Positions 46,200 through 55,948 of a stretch of 64,000 nucleotides of DNA are shown piece after piece. Source of the DNA: Phycisphaeraceae bacterium (GTDB lineage: Bacteria > Planctomycetota > Phycisphaerae > Phycisphaerales > UBA1924); contig JAHBWW010000007.1 of assembly GCA_019636795.1 (NCBI GenBank), positions 1-64,000 of the forward strand. The letters are read 5' to 3'. Numbering within the stretch: position 1 is the stretch's first letter; each line of letters opens with the position of its first letter. Under the pieces are notes generated by a model. It saw only the letters and a list, made by a program, of their open reading frames with translations. It did not search any database and was not told where the DNA came from. Position numbers and translations under genes: made by a program.

Positions 46200-46292
46200 C
46201 GTGCATCTCCCGATCGTGCTCAGCACAACCAACTCCGACCGTCCAACTCAAAGCGCCCCGACCGACCCGTCGGAAAAAACGCCTCGAACCAA

Positions 46293-48047
46293 TCACCGAT
46301 TCTTCAGCCCGCCATTGGGAACTTCGAACACCACCTGATACGACGCCTCGATCGTCGGATCCGTTCGATCCGCCAGCGTCATCGTCACGCGAATCAGCGC
46401 TGGCCAAAGCCAGGGCCGAACCTCCGAAGGATCCTGCAACGCATCCGCACCCCACGAAGAATCCTGAGGATCGCCCCCCGTGTTCGGCAGTCGCCCAGGC
46501 CCCGGATCGAAATACCCGAACAGCGAGACCTCGGTCTGCGCACCCGGCACAATCGCCGGTACAGGCAGCCCCGCATTGATCAACGCCCGCGTCGGATACA
46601 AGTTATTCCCATACGAACCCGGACTCTCGCCCGTGAACCGAGGGAGCACATCGCGCGCCGGCACACCGTCGAAGGGCTGCGCAATCACAACATCCGTCCC
46701 CTGATTGAACGTCCCATTCCCGTTCACATCTTCATACCGAGGCAGGCCGTACCAGATCAACTGCTTGTACGTCGGCGAGTTGGGCACCTGATCCACCAGC
46801 CCGTACGACCACTCCACGATGAACTCCGTGCATCTCGGTACAAACACCGCACTCGTCAGCATCTCCTGATCCGCTTCGCGGTACGAACGCTCGAACTCTT
46901 TCTGCTGCACATTGCCCGTCAACCGTGCATCCTCGATCGACGCCAGTGGCGGCTCGGTTTCATATCGAACCCGAATTCGCATGCGATTTGGATTGAACCA
47001 CGACGGATCGCCCGGCAACGCCTCAAGCATCCACGCCTGCATCAATGCACGATCTGTCAGTGCACGCGGATTGAAGACCTGACTGAAAACCTGACTCGAA
47101 GTCCAACCGCCGAACTGGTTGGGCATGCGATCCATGTGGTTGACCGTCGCTCTGATTTCATTCAGGCTCGTCGAAGCAATGTCCACCACGCCCGACGATG
47201 CACGTCCGATCGGATTCAACGACCGCGGCTCACGTCGAAACGTCTGTGGCGTACCCCAGGCATTGCCCGGACCTGCAGGCCTCTGATCCGCAACCCCGCG
47301 AAAGATGCTCTGCAGCGCAGGCTGCAACGCCAACTGCTTCTGATTGTCGATCAACTGTTCGCGCGGTATTGAGAATGGTGCCGCTGCCAGTTCTTCGGCC
47401 ACACTCGTCTCACTCGCGCCAGGCGAAGTCAGAAGCGTCACGCGACGAATCAATGCCCAATCCGAAGCAAACTCGTTCGGATTTCTGACCCCAGCGCCTA
47501 CCGCTGTTACACCGAAATCCGCGTTCGGGTAGTAGTTGTGCTCCGAGATCATCGGGCGGTAATACGGATTGTTGCGGTCCGCAACAGTCTGCACCGGCCG
47601 AATCATCTTCTTTCCATGCCCGTAATATATCTGTGCCGTCGAAGACCGCGCGATCATGTCCGGATGCAGCGCTCGCCGCGCCGTCACAAAATCAGGACCA
47701 TCCGACACCGCAAAGAACATGATCTCGTCGATGCGTCGAGGCCGGGCCACCGGCTCGGCTTCAAACCGCCGCGGATCAAACAGGCCAATATTCTGCCCCC
47801 GATTCGCGTACTCATTGCGAATGACCAGGAACCCCTCCCGCGTCATGCGGTTGAAGTCTTCGCGCATCACTCGTTCGATCTGCGCGGCCGTCCGGTTCAG
47901 ATCGCTCACACGCTTCCCGCGCGTGATTGTGTCGCCCACCATCCCGAAAATCCCGGCGATGCCCACTGCCACCAGCGCCACGATCGCCACAACGACCAGC
48001 ATCTCCAGCAGCGTAAACCCGGATGACTTGAAGCGAACTCGCCTCAT
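46293..48047 (-). CDS. Type II secretion pseudopilin, GspJ-like (584 aa)
   Basis: The N-terminus MRRVRFKSSGFTLLEMLVVVAIVALVAVG is a prepilin signal: basic leader, cleavage after Gly, then Phe and Glu at mature position five (GFTLLE) in a hydrophobic helix. The body is beta-rich with many turns and is longer than usual for GspJ (about 200 residues). I start at 48047 with a purine-rich ribosome site; a start eight codons earlier is possible. It overlaps or abuts the neighbouring pseudopilin genes and is processed by a prepilin peptidase not present in this window. Confidence 0.8.
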   Translation of the reverse strand: MRRVRFKSSGFTLLEMLVVVAIVALVAVGIAGIFGMVGDTITRGKRVSDLNRTAAQIERVMREDFNRMTREGFLVIRNEYANRGQNIGLFDPRRFEAEPVARPRRIDEIMFFAVSDGPDFVTARRALHPDMIARSSTAQIYYGHGKKMIRPVQTVADRNNPYYRPMISEHNYYPNADFGVTAVGAGVRNPNEFASDWALIRRVTLLTSPGASETSVAEELAAAPFSIPREQLIDNQKQLALQPALQSIFRGVADQRPAGPGNAWGTPQTFRREPRSLNPIGRASSGVVDIASTSLNEIRATVNHMDRMPNQFGGWTSSQVFSQVFNPRALTDRALMQAWMLEALPGDPSWFNPNRMRIRVRYETEPPLASIEDARLTGNVQQKEFERSYREADQEMLTSAVFVPRCTEFIVEWSYGLVDQVPNSPTYKQLIWYGLPRYEDVNGNGTFNQGTDVVIAQPFDGVPARDVLPRFTGESPGSYGNNLYPTRALINAGLPVPAIVPGAQTEVSLFGYFDPGPGRLPNTGGDPQDSSWGADALQDPSEVRPWLWPALIRVTMTLADRTDPTIEASYQVVFEVPNGGLKNR

Positions 48048-48064
48048 GATCTGCCCCTTCCGAT

Positions 48065-49150
48065 TTACCATTCAGGCCTGATCGTGAACGCACGAATCGG
48101 CTTCTGCGTCGTGAACAGAATCTGCTCAACCTTCACGCCGCGCGGATCGGTTCCCGCCACATAGTCCGTCTCCGAAGCCGAATACGCGCGATCCACAATC
48201 ACCGCCAATTCCCCGCTCTGCCCGCGCTCCGGAACCCCCACAACATTGAGCACATTGCCCAGATTGTCGATCAGTATCTGCCCAGGTCGCGCAATTGTCG
48301 CTGCCCACAGGTCCTGCTGCCATTGCGCCGTGCCTCCGCCAAGAACCACACGCGAAGGGTCCGCGCTGCGCACCAGCACCGGCAACGTCATCGGCATCGA
48401 ATACGACCCCCGACCATCGCCCGTAGGCAACCGCGTCGTCGGATCCATCCCCACCGCAAGCCGTCGCTCCTGCGCCGATACCCGATTGCCCGTCAGCACA
48501 TCCGAAAGCGTCCGACCCGCAGGCACACGAATCCCCGGATCGATCCGCCTCACAAACACCGCCAGCTCGAGCGCCGTCCGATCACCGCCCAGACGCGAAC
48601 GCCTCGGAATGATGTCCCACACATACTGAGGCTGCTCTCCCGTATAAGGCTGCGGAAACAGACGACTCGTCGCCGGAATCTCGTACTGATCCTGTGCGCT
48701 CGGCGTCGTGGCGCTGCAAGTCAGCGACAGCACGCGCCCCATTCCAACCATGATCGTCCCGGTCGCCTGATACGACTGCCCGCCCATCATCGGCCCCATG
48801 TGCGTGTTCGGGCCCCAACGCCACGTCGGCTCCCACAGAAAACTCATGTTCTGCGGACTCAGGTCATACCCGGTCGCACAATCAAGCGCATTGGCCGCTG
48901 AAAACCAGAAATCCCGCCGAAGCCCATCGAACGCAACCAGCCCGTCCGCATTCTTCAGCACACCCTCGACCGTCTGCCCGATTACCGCCCCGCGTGTGCG
49001 ATCGACCGCATCGCGCTGCTGCGCAATCACCACCGGGAACACCGCTGCAAGCCCCAGCATCCCCAGCGACAGCACCAGCACCGCGATGAGCACCTCGATG
49101 AGCGTGAACCCACCAACCGCCACAGATCTGGACCGAGTTGAATGCTTCAT
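48065..49150 (-). CDS. Type II secretion pseudopilin, GspI/PilV-like
   Basis: The 361-residue protein has the prepilin motif VGGFTLIEVLIAVLVLSLGMLGLAAV: cleavage after GG, Phe next, Glu at +5. The LSLGMLGLA stretch is characteristic of GspI and PilV minor pilins. It overlaps the upstream gene by four bases (ATGA). The body is predicted to be a globular beta domain of no recognised type. Confidence 0.85.
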   Translation of the reverse strand: MKHSTRSRSVAVGGFTLIEVLIAVLVLSLGMLGLAAVFPVVIAQQRDAVDRTRGAVIGQTVEGVLKNADGLVAFDGLRRDFWFSAANALDCATGYDLSPQNMSFLWEPTWRWGPNTHMGPMMGGQSYQATGTIMVGMGRVLSLTCSATTPSAQDQYEIPATSRLFPQPYTGEQPQYVWDIIPRRSRLGGDRTALELAVFVRRIDPGIRVPAGRTLSDVLTGNRVSAQERRLAVGMDPTTRLPTGDGRGSYSMPMTLPVLVRSADPSRVVLGGGTAQWQQDLWAATIARPGQILIDNLGNVLNVVGVPERGQSGELAVIVDRAYSASETDYVAGTDPRGVKVEQILFTTQKPIRAFTIRPEW

Positions 49151-50382
49151 CGCCTCACCTCCGTCAGTTCGCCCGAGTAGGTGTCGACCCAGTACCGCAT
49201 CGCGATCGGCTCATCGGTCTGCTCGAAGAACACGCCGTTACCGATGGTTCCGTCTGCGTTCTTCGTGGTGTCGCCATCAATCCAGCGGTTGATGCTCTGC
49301 CGCAGCCGACCGAGCCCTGCAGGCGACGCGTTGAACGGCGAGTTCTGCTCAAACAAGCCGTCAAAATCGATCGCAATCGATCCAACATCCGCATGCGAGG
49401 CATACATCGACCCGGTGTTCGTTCGTCCCGCACGTCGGCGGCTCAGATCCCTCGCGCCCAGCGCCCGCAGCAGTTCCGTCTCGTTGTACAACGCCACACG
49501 CGAAACATCCCGCACCAGCACCGTATCGTGCGACAGATTCCCGATCAGACGCCGGCGCTCAGCTTCGTCCGCGCCCTGATACAACTGCCCATTGCCCAGC
49601 AGATCCGCCTCCGTCAGCACACGCCTGGCCCATGCGTACGCATCGTCGGCTAGGTCCGCACGCTTCCAGATCATCGGGTCCGTGCGGTTGGTCGTCGCGG
49701 GAATCCGATCGACCGATGAAGGTCTCGGATCGACCAGCAACGCCTCGCCCGCATCACGCACCAGCCTTCCAGTCTTGCCCTCGAACCGCACCATAAAACT
49801 CTGCCGCGGCGTGCGCGAGTTTGCACCGCCCTGTGCCACGCCACGATTCACGTCGTAAAACCCGTCCTCAGGAAACACCCAGTTTCCACGATCCCACGCG
49901 TTGAATGGATCGTTGTACATGATCGAGTCGTACCAGTCCGAGTTGATCGTCCTCGCCGGTGCATACCCGCGCACCATCCACCCACGAGGCATCACCAGCG
50001 TCTCGCCCACAAGCACCGGCGCAAACACATCGCGCTTCACCCTTGTGTTCGGAGCCAGAAATCCCCCCGACACCGCACCATCGATCCCGTCCTCGATCGT
50101 CCCCACATACTCCGCAGCCACCACCCGCATACGACCCGACTCCGGATCGAACAGAAACACCGCAGCCGCGTCATTACCCCGGCTCGACTGCAGCGCCACA
50201 TCACGCGCCACCGCCACCGCCGTGCGCAGTGTGTTCTCCGCCAGCGAGCGCGCATTTGACGCCGTCATCGCCGAGAACGCAGGTACCGCAACCGCAATCA
50301 CGATCAACGCGACCGAGATCACCACAAACAACTCCACAAGTGTGAAGCCCCCGAGCCGCCCTGCACGCATGTCGGTTCTCAT
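49147..50382 (-). CDS. Type II secretion pseudopilin, GspH-like
   Basis: The 411-residue protein has the prepilin motif RLGGFTLVELFVVISVALIVIAVAVPAF. The residues after the helix, with SMTASNARSLAENTLRTAVAVARDVAL, are of the GspH type, where a helix precedes the beta domain. It overlaps its neighbours by four bases on each side, so the operon is tightly coupled. It is longer than typical GspH (about 170-200 residues). Confidence 0.85.
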   Translation of the reverse strand: MRTDMRAGRLGGFTLVELFVVISVALIVIAVAVPAFSAMTASNARSLAENTLRTAVAVARDVALQSSRGNDAAAVFLFDPESGRMRVVAAEYVGTIEDGIDGAVSGGFLAPNTRVKRDVFAPVLVGETLVMPRGWMVRGYAPARTINSDWYDSIMYNDPFNAWDRGNWVFPEDGFYDVNRGVAQGGANSRTPRQSFMVRFEGKTGRLVRDAGEALLVDPRPSSVDRIPATTNRTDPMIWKRADLADDAYAWARRVLTEADLLGNGQLYQGADEAERRRLIGNLSHDTVLVRDVSRVALYNETELLRALGARDLSRRRAGRTNTGSMYASHADVGSIAIDFDGLFEQNSPFNASPAGLGRLRQSINRWIDGDTTKNADGTIGNGVFFEQTDEPIAMRYWVDTYSGELTEVRR

Positions 50383-51398
50383 GGCCCCACCTCCACCACG
50401 TTGTCCGACGCCGCACGCCGACGAACTTCCGCCTCCGAAACACTCGGCCCCAGTCCCAGTTCGCTCCGCAGCAACGCAATCGGCTCAGTCCCAAACACCT
50501 TGTTCGCGCCCGCGCTCACAATCGCCCATGTCGCCGACCGAAGCGAAGCATTGCCTTCCGTGACATCAATCGTGTTGTTACCCAGCGCGTCACGATGCAC
50601 CACCGGATCGAGCAGCACTCCAGGGATATTCAAATCCAGAGTCGATCCCACCGTATCCGAATGCAGCCAGCGATAGTACCGAAACGCCTTGCCATTCCCA
50701 TCGACCAGCGCCGAACGGTTCGCCATCGAACCCGGAGTCGTGCCCCCCAGTTCCTGCTGCTCGATGTCGTCGAAATACGCCGATTCGATTCTCGCGGCGC
50801 GACGCCCCGTATCCATGAAAGGCTCATACACGCGGTTCTTCCCGCCAAGCGAATCGCCGACACCGGTCCACGAACCATCGGCCGCCGGCGCGTACATCCC
50901 AAGCCCCTCAACGCCATCAATCGTCGCACCCAATGCGCCCGCGATATAGAACGCCAGCGAAAACTTACTAAACCGCGGATCGCGATAATCCGGGTTGCCA
51001 CCAGTCGGATTCAGCGCAGTCCCACGCAAAAACGCTCGCCCCTGCGTGCTCCCCATCTGATACACATTCACAAAAGGTCGATTGAACTGCCCCGAATACA
51101 CCGGCCCGCTGTTGTTCATCGCCCCCCGCGCGGTCGCGCTGAAACTCCCCATCTCCGAGCCGTCAAACACCAGAGGCACCTTGAACCCAAACTCCGTCTC
51201 GAACTGCACCACGCTCTGCTTGAGAGCGCTGAGCGTCTGCTGCGTCGCAGCCTTGCGCGCAAAAACACCCCCTGCCTGCAACCCCACGATCAACAGCGCC
51301 ATCAGCGCCGCAACTACGACAATCGACACCAGCAGTTCCACCAGCGTGAACCCGCGCTGTTCGCAACCGCATTTCAATCTCGAATGTCGATTCGTCAT
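50379..51398 (-). CDS. Type II secretion major pseudopilin-like, GspG-type
   Basis: The 339-residue protein starts at ATG 51398 with GGAG upstream. The motif CEQRGFTLVELLVSIVVVAALMALLIVG is a class III prepilin signal with Glu at +5. It is followed by RKAATQQTLSALKQSVVQFETEFGFKVP, in which the QQTLSALKQSVVQFETEFG helix is like GspG (which has a helix with xxLxxLKxALxxYxxDxG). It may be the major pseudopilin or GspH-like. It is the first pseudopilin after gspF. Confidence 0.8.
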   Translation of the reverse strand: MTNRHSRLKCGCEQRGFTLVELLVSIVVVAALMALLIVGLQAGGVFARKAATQQTLSALKQSVVQFETEFGFKVPLVFDGSEMGSFSATARGAMNNSGPVYSGQFNRPFVNVYQMGSTQGRAFLRGTALNPTGGNPDYRDPRFSKFSLAFYIAGALGATIDGVEGLGMYAPAADGSWTGVGDSLGGKNRVYEPFMDTGRRAARIESAYFDDIEQQELGGTTPGSMANRSALVDGNGKAFRYYRWLHSDTVGSTLDLNIPGVLLDPVVHRDALGNNTIDVTEGNASLRSATWAIVSAGANKVFGTEPIALLRSELGLGPSVSEAEVRRRAASDNVVEVGP

Positions 51399-51461
51399 CG
51401 CTGCTCCGCTCGTCTGCATTTCGACCATACCTGTGTTCAATCGCACCACCGCGCTCCGCGC

Positions 51462-52757
51462 TTACATGCCTCCGCCCTGGAGCGATTCGATCATCGCAAC
51501 CAGCGGAAGGAACATCGCGACCACGATCGTTCCAACCATGCCGCCCAGCACCACAACCATCAATGGCTCAAGCAGCGACACCAGCGATGCCACCGCAACG
51601 TCCACCTCTTCGTCGTAGTTGTCCGCGATCTTGAGCAGCATCACGTCCAGCTCGCCCGTCTCTTCGCCCACGTCGATCATGTTCACCACGATCGGGTCGC
51701 ACGTCTTGCTGTCACGCAGAGGCCCCGCAAACGTCTCGCCCTCGCGGATCGAGTCGTGCACCTTGCCCAGCGCCTTCTCGAACACAAAGTTTCCCGACGT
51801 TTCCTTCGTGATCGTCACCGCTTCAAGAATCGGCACACCCGCCGAGATCAGCGTGCCCAGCGTACGCGTGAAACGAGCAATCACGGTCTTGCGCACCAGC
51901 CCGCCGAACACCGGGATCCACAGGATCACAACGTCCGTCGCTGCACGCCCCGGAGGTGTCTTTCTCGACAATTTCATCACCATGAAGAAAATGACGCAGG
52001 CAATCGCAGTGATCACGCCACCAGGGATCGTCTGGCCCGGGTTCTGCCCGCCGAACCATCGGCTCGTGTTGATCAGCCACACCGTCAGGAACGGCAGATT
52101 CACGCCGAAGTCGTTGAAGATCGCCTCGAACTTCGGAATGATGAAAATCATGATCGCAGTCAGGATCAGCACCGCGATCGAGATCACCACGATCGGATAC
52201 ACCATCGCGCCCTTGATCTTCCGCTTGAGCCTTTCGCTCTTTTCCATGAACTCCGCAAGACGCTGCAGAATGATGTCCAGCACACCGCCGATCTCGCCCG
52301 CATTGACCATCTTCACATACAGCGTATTGAAACCCTTGGGAAACTTCGCCATGCTTTCCGAAAGGCTTGTGCCGCCCTCGACCTCTTCGACCACGCCCTG
52401 CAAGATGCTCTTGAGAAGCCCGGGACGCTGCTGACTTTCGAGAATCTGGAGCGACCGCAGCAACGGCAGGCCTGCGTCCTGAAGCGTCGACAACTGCCGC
52501 GTGAACATCGTCAACTTCTTGGCCGACACCCCACCGATCGCAAACGTCTGCCCGGCCTTCTTGCGCCGCTTCTTGGCCGGCGCCGAGCCTGCCTCACCCG
52601 GAGTCTTGCTCTTGCTCGACTTGGCAGCCTTGACCGACTGCGGGAAGTAGCCCATTGCCTTGATGCGCGTCACCGCTTCTTCACTGCTCGTCGCGTCGAC
52701 CGTCCCCTTCTGGGTCTTGCCGGACTGGTCGATTGCTTCATACGAAAATGTCGCCAT
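51462..52757 (-). CDS. Type II secretion/type IV pilus inner-membrane platform protein GspF/PilC
   Basis: The 431-residue protein has two GspF/PilC domains, each with a four-helix bundle and membrane helices. The N-terminal MATFSYEAIDQSGKTQKG is the usual start. Diagnostic segments are TRQLSTLQDAGLPLLRSLQIL and FTRTLGTLISAGVPILEAVTITKET, with the late EETGELDVMLLKIADNYDEEVDVAV and final helix PLMVVVLGGMVGTIVVAMFLP. A Lys-rich linker (about 45-70) is an addition. GGAG precedes the ATG. It lies between the GspE-type ATPase and the pseudopilins. Confidence 0.95.
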   Translation of the reverse strand: MATFSYEAIDQSGKTQKGTVDATSSEEAVTRIKAMGYFPQSVKAAKSSKSKTPGEAGSAPAKKRRKKAGQTFAIGGVSAKKLTMFTRQLSTLQDAGLPLLRSLQILESQQRPGLLKSILQGVVEEVEGGTSLSESMAKFPKGFNTLYVKMVNAGEIGGVLDIILQRLAEFMEKSERLKRKIKGAMVYPIVVISIAVLILTAIMIFIIPKFEAIFNDFGVNLPFLTVWLINTSRWFGGQNPGQTIPGGVITAIACVIFFMVMKLSRKTPPGRAATDVVILWIPVFGGLVRKTVIARFTRTLGTLISAGVPILEAVTITKETSGNFVFEKALGKVHDSIREGETFAGPLRDSKTCDPIVVNMIDVGEETGELDVMLLKIADNYDEEVDVAVASLVSLLEPLMVVVLGGMVGTIVVAMFLPLVAMIESLQGGGM

Positions 52758-52855
52758 GACTGCTTCTCCAGGGGCCTATACGCCCCGCAACCATCACTCT
52801 CTTCGACTGCTCCACACGAACTTGCGTGCACTCGTCGCACGCGAGCCGCATTCGA

Positions 52856-54586
52856 TCATTCCTCGTCGAGCGTCTCACGCACGACCTCGTCGATCGTGGT
52901 CAACCCTTCATAAATCGCCAGCAACCCGCTCTCACGCAGCGAACGCATCCCCCGACGCCTCGCCTGCTGCCGAAGGATCGCCGTGCTCGCTTCCTTCATC
53001 ACCAGTTCGCGCATCGAGTCATCCATCTCCATGATCTCGAACAGCGCCATACGACCCTTGAACCCGCCGCCAATCTGGTCCGTCTTGCCCGGCCTGAAAA
53101 AGGTCCGCCCCTTCACATCGTCAGGCCTCAACGCCAGTTCCATCAACTCCTCTTCCGAAGGCGTGTACTCAACCTTCGTCTTCGGGTCCAGCGTCCGCAC
53201 CAGTCGCTGCGCCACAATACCTTCGATCGTCGCTGTCAAAAGGAAAGGCTCAAGCCCAAGATCCACCAGACGAATGATCGAACTCGGCGCGTCGTTCGTG
53301 TGCAGCGTGCTCAGCACAAGGTGGCCCGTCAACGACGCCTGCACCGCAATTTGAGCCGTCTCGAGGTCGCGGATTTCGCCCACCAGAATCACGTCCGGAT
53401 CCTGACGCAAAAACGACCGCAACGCCCTGGCAAACGTCAGCCCCGCCTCTTCGTTCATCTGCACCTGGCACAGACCGTCAATGTCATACTCCACCGGGTC
53501 TTCAGCCGTCAGAATCTTCGTCGTGATCTCGTTGAGCTCCGCAAGCGCCGCATACAGCGTTGTCGTCTTGCCCGAACCCGTCGGCCCCGTCACCACCACA
53601 ATCCCGTTCGGCTTCCTGATCAGCGCCCGGAACTTCGTCAACTCTTCATCACGAAACCCGATCTTGTCCAGCTTCAACTGCACATTCGACCGGTCCAGAA
53701 TACGCATCACCACGCTCTCCCCATAGATCGTCGGCAGCACCGCCACGCGAAGATCCACCGGGTTCCCCCCCACCGTCAACTCAATACGACCGTCCTGCGG
53801 CAGACGACGCTCCGCAATGTCCAGATGCGACATCACCTTGATACGACTCGTGATCGCAGGTCCAAGGTGCTTCGGCGGCGGAACCATCTCATACAGCACG
53901 CCGTCGATCCGATACCGGATCTTGAACTCGTGCTCAAAAGGCTCCATGTGAATGTCCGACGCCCGGTCCTTGATCGCCTGCAGCAGCACCAGATTCAGCA
54001 ACTTGATGACCTGGTTGTCCTCCGCAGCCTCGGACAACTGATCCAGATCCATCGAGGCCCCGCGGTCCGCAAGCCCCGCAAACTTCGAGTCCGTCGCCAT
54101 CGCAGCCACCACGTCGAGCATCGATTCCTGCTTCGCGTAGTACTTGCCCAGCAACTCGTCGATCTTCGCCGCATCCGCCACCACCGCCTGCACATCAAAA
54201 CTCATCAGCAGCCGAAGGTCATCCACCGCCCGGAAGTTATCCGGACTTTTCATCGCGATCTTGAGTTTGCGCCCCTTCGGGTTGAACTCCAGTGGAATCA
54301 CCTGATACGCCCGGGCATTTTCCGCCGGGATCGAGTCGCGTACCTCATCGGGGAGGTCAAGTCCCGTCAGGTCCACATACTCCATCCCCGCCTGACCCGC
54401 CAGTGCTTCATCCACCTGCTTCTGATTGCAATACCCCAGTTCAATGAGCAACTGCCCAATCGGGATCCGCCTCGTCTTCTGGATCCCCAGTGCTTCGTGA
54501 ACCTGTTCTCTCGTCACCGCACCCATCTTGGTCAGAACCCGACCAAGCTTCCGGCCCTTCATTTCTGATGGATCAAGTTTCGCCAT
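52856..54586 (-). CDS. GspE/PilB-type secretion ATPase (copy 1)
   Basis: The 576-residue AAA-type ATPase starts at MAKLDPSEM with GGGGAG six bases upstream. The N-terminal MshEN-type domain has GQLLIELGYCNQKQVDEAL, and the ATPase domain has Walker A TGPTGSGKTTTL (about 332), the Asp box and the histidine box STLHTNDAPSS. The tetracysteine zinc motif of standard GspE/PilB is absent: residues 465-505 read DPKTKVEYTPSEEEL and FFRPGKTDQIGGGFKGRMALFE. It drives pseudopilus assembly. A promoter and two mRNA hairpins precede it. Confidence 0.94.
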   Translation of the reverse strand: MAKLDPSEMKGRKLGRVLTKMGAVTREQVHEALGIQKTRRIPIGQLLIELGYCNQKQVDEALAGQAGMEYVDLTGLDLPDEVRDSIPAENARAYQVIPLEFNPKGRKLKIAMKSPDNFRAVDDLRLLMSFDVQAVVADAAKIDELLGKYYAKQESMLDVVAAMATDSKFAGLADRGASMDLDQLSEAAEDNQVIKLLNLVLLQAIKDRASDIHMEPFEHEFKIRYRIDGVLYEMVPPPKHLGPAITSRIKVMSHLDIAERRLPQDGRIELTVGGNPVDLRVAVLPTIYGESVVMRILDRSNVQLKLDKIGFRDEELTKFRALIRKPNGIVVVTGPTGSGKTTTLYAALAELNEITTKILTAEDPVEYDIDGLCQVQMNEEAGLTFARALRSFLRQDPDVILVGEIRDLETAQIAVQASLTGHLVLSTLHTNDAPSSIIRLVDLGLEPFLLTATIEGIVAQRLVRTLDPKTKVEYTPSEEELMELALRPDDVKGRTFFRPGKTDQIGGGFKGRMALFEIMEMDDSMRELVMKEASTAILRQQARRRGMRSLRESGLLAIYEGLTTIDEVVRETLDEE

Positions 54587-54592
54587 GCTCAT

Positions 54593-54646
54593 CTCCCCGG
54601 GTCGAACCCGGGACAAAAGGCGGACCTTCCGCCCTTATCCATTATA
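54593..54646 (-). promoter_or_regulatory. Promoter -10 TATAAT plus two 5'-UTR hairpins, one covering the ribosome site of gspE copy 1
   Basis: A perfect TATAAT lies at 54641-54646 (minus strand), though the matching -35 is weak. Downstream are hairpin GGCGGA-AGG-TCCGCC (54619-54633), near the 5' end of the transcript, and hairpin CCCGGG-TTCGA-CCCGGG (54596-54612). The second hairpin's 3' arm overlaps the GGGG of the Shine-Dalgarno sequence GGGGAG. This arrangement could limit translation. Confidence 0.6.
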
Positions 54647-54773
54647 TTCGACGACAACACCCTACCGGTTCAAGCGCAAAATATCGCCCAACCAGATCTT
54701 ATGCGTACCATCACTTTGATTTGTGCACTTGCAGAGCGAAGAAAAGCACAATCGCTCATCCCGAGCCACCCGA

Positions 54774-55892
54774 TCAGGACCCATGCTCTTCCGGATCATC
54801 AAGTTCAGGACGCCCGATCGTTCCACCCGCTGCATGGATCTTGTTCGACAAGTCAGTTTGATTTTTGCACTTGTCGATCATCTCTTCCGCCGAGATCTTG
54901 CCCTGGCTATACAGCGACCACAGATGGTCGTCGAGCAACTGCATGCCATACCGCTTCCCGGTCTGGATCATCGAATCGATGCGGAATGACTTGTTGTCGC
55001 GGATCAGGTTCGCGATGGCAGGGGTGACAACCAGGAACTCGTAGGCCGCCACCATGCCCTGCACATCCGTCCGGGTCAAAAGCACCTGACTCAGGATACA
55101 GATCAGTGCGGTTGACAACTGCACCCGAATCTGGTTCTGCTGCGCAACCGGGAAGGCGTCGACGAGACGGTCGATCGTCTTGGCCGCCCCCGTGGTGTGG
55201 AGGGTTCCGAACACAAGGTGACCAGTTTCCGCTGCTCGCACCGCCGCCTCGATTGTTTCGAGGTCGCGCATTTCGCCGACGAGAATCACGTCCGGATCCT
55301 GACGCAGAGCGCGACGAAGGGACTCGGCAAAGCTCGGGACGTCGTTGCCCACCTCACGCTGGTTCACAATCGACTTTTTGTGGTGGTGGTAGTACTCGAT
55401 CGGGTCTTCCATCGTCACGATGTGCCGATCCATGTACATATTCACATAGTCAATCATCGTCGCCAGCGAGGTCGTTTTGCCCGAACCCGTAGGTCCTGTC
55501 ACCAGGAACAACCCACGGGGGCGCCGAATCAGGTCGCGACAGATGTCGGGCAGACCGATCTGCTCGAAGGTCAGCAATTTGTTTGGAATCTGCCGCAACA
55601 CGATTGCGATATCGCCGCGCTGCCGGAACACCGACACGCGAAAGCGGGCAGCCGTGCCATACGCAAACCCGAAGTCGGTACCGCCTTCTTCCTGAAGTTC
55701 CTGCTGATTACGCTCGGGCGTGATCGACTTCATCAGCCCGACCATGTCGTCGGAATCGAGCACTTTGGTCTGAAGATTGCGCAGCCCGCCATGAAGACGG
55801 ATCGTCGGCGGGCGCCCCACAGTCAGGTGCAAGTCGCTCGCGCCCGTCTTGACCACAGTGTCGAGCAACCGATCAATCTGCATTGTGGACAT
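54774..55892 (-). CDS. pilT: PilT-type twitching/retraction ATPase
   Basis: The 372-residue protein has PilT features: N-terminal LLDTVVKTGASDLHLTVGRPPTIR, Walker A TGPTGSGKTTSLAT (about 133), the GEMRDLETI box, FGTLHTTGAAKTIDR and the C-terminal AIANLIRD, equivalent to the PilT AIRNLIRE signature. It retracts type IV pili. GGAG precedes the start. It lies between two GspE/PilB genes in one direction, suggesting the cluster serves a pilus as well as, or instead of, type II secretion. Confidence 0.94.
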   Translation of the reverse strand: MSTMQIDRLLDTVVKTGASDLHLTVGRPPTIRLHGGLRNLQTKVLDSDDMVGLMKSITPERNQQELQEEGGTDFGFAYGTAARFRVSVFRQRGDIAIVLRQIPNKLLTFEQIGLPDICRDLIRRPRGLFLVTGPTGSGKTTSLATMIDYVNMYMDRHIVTMEDPIEYYHHHKKSIVNQREVGNDVPSFAESLRRALRQDPDVILVGEMRDLETIEAAVRAAETGHLVFGTLHTTGAAKTIDRLVDAFPVAQQNQIRVQLSTALICILSQVLLTRTDVQGMVAAYEFLVVTPAIANLIRDNKSFRIDSMIQTGKRYGMQLLDDHLWSLYSQGKISAEEMIDKCKNQTDLSNKIHAAGGTIGRPELDDPEEHGS

Positions 55893-55948
55893 CGATCAAC
55901 TCCAGAAAACCCGGCAATCGCCGGAGAACTCTTCATCACTCCCGAGGC

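Noticed and set aside
43152-47372. Long plus-strand open frames (535 and 676 codons) opposite the pseudopilin genes
   Set aside because: Arg/His-rich translations antisense to clear genes, as expected in GC-rich DNA.
50595-54568. Plus-strand open frames of 772 and 580 codons opposite gspF, gspG and gspE
   Set aside because: Antisense shadows; the minus-strand proteins have full family motifs.
54650-54773. Possible terminator after pilT
   Set aside because: The only hairpin (GAGCGA/TCGCTC) has a large loop and no T-run.
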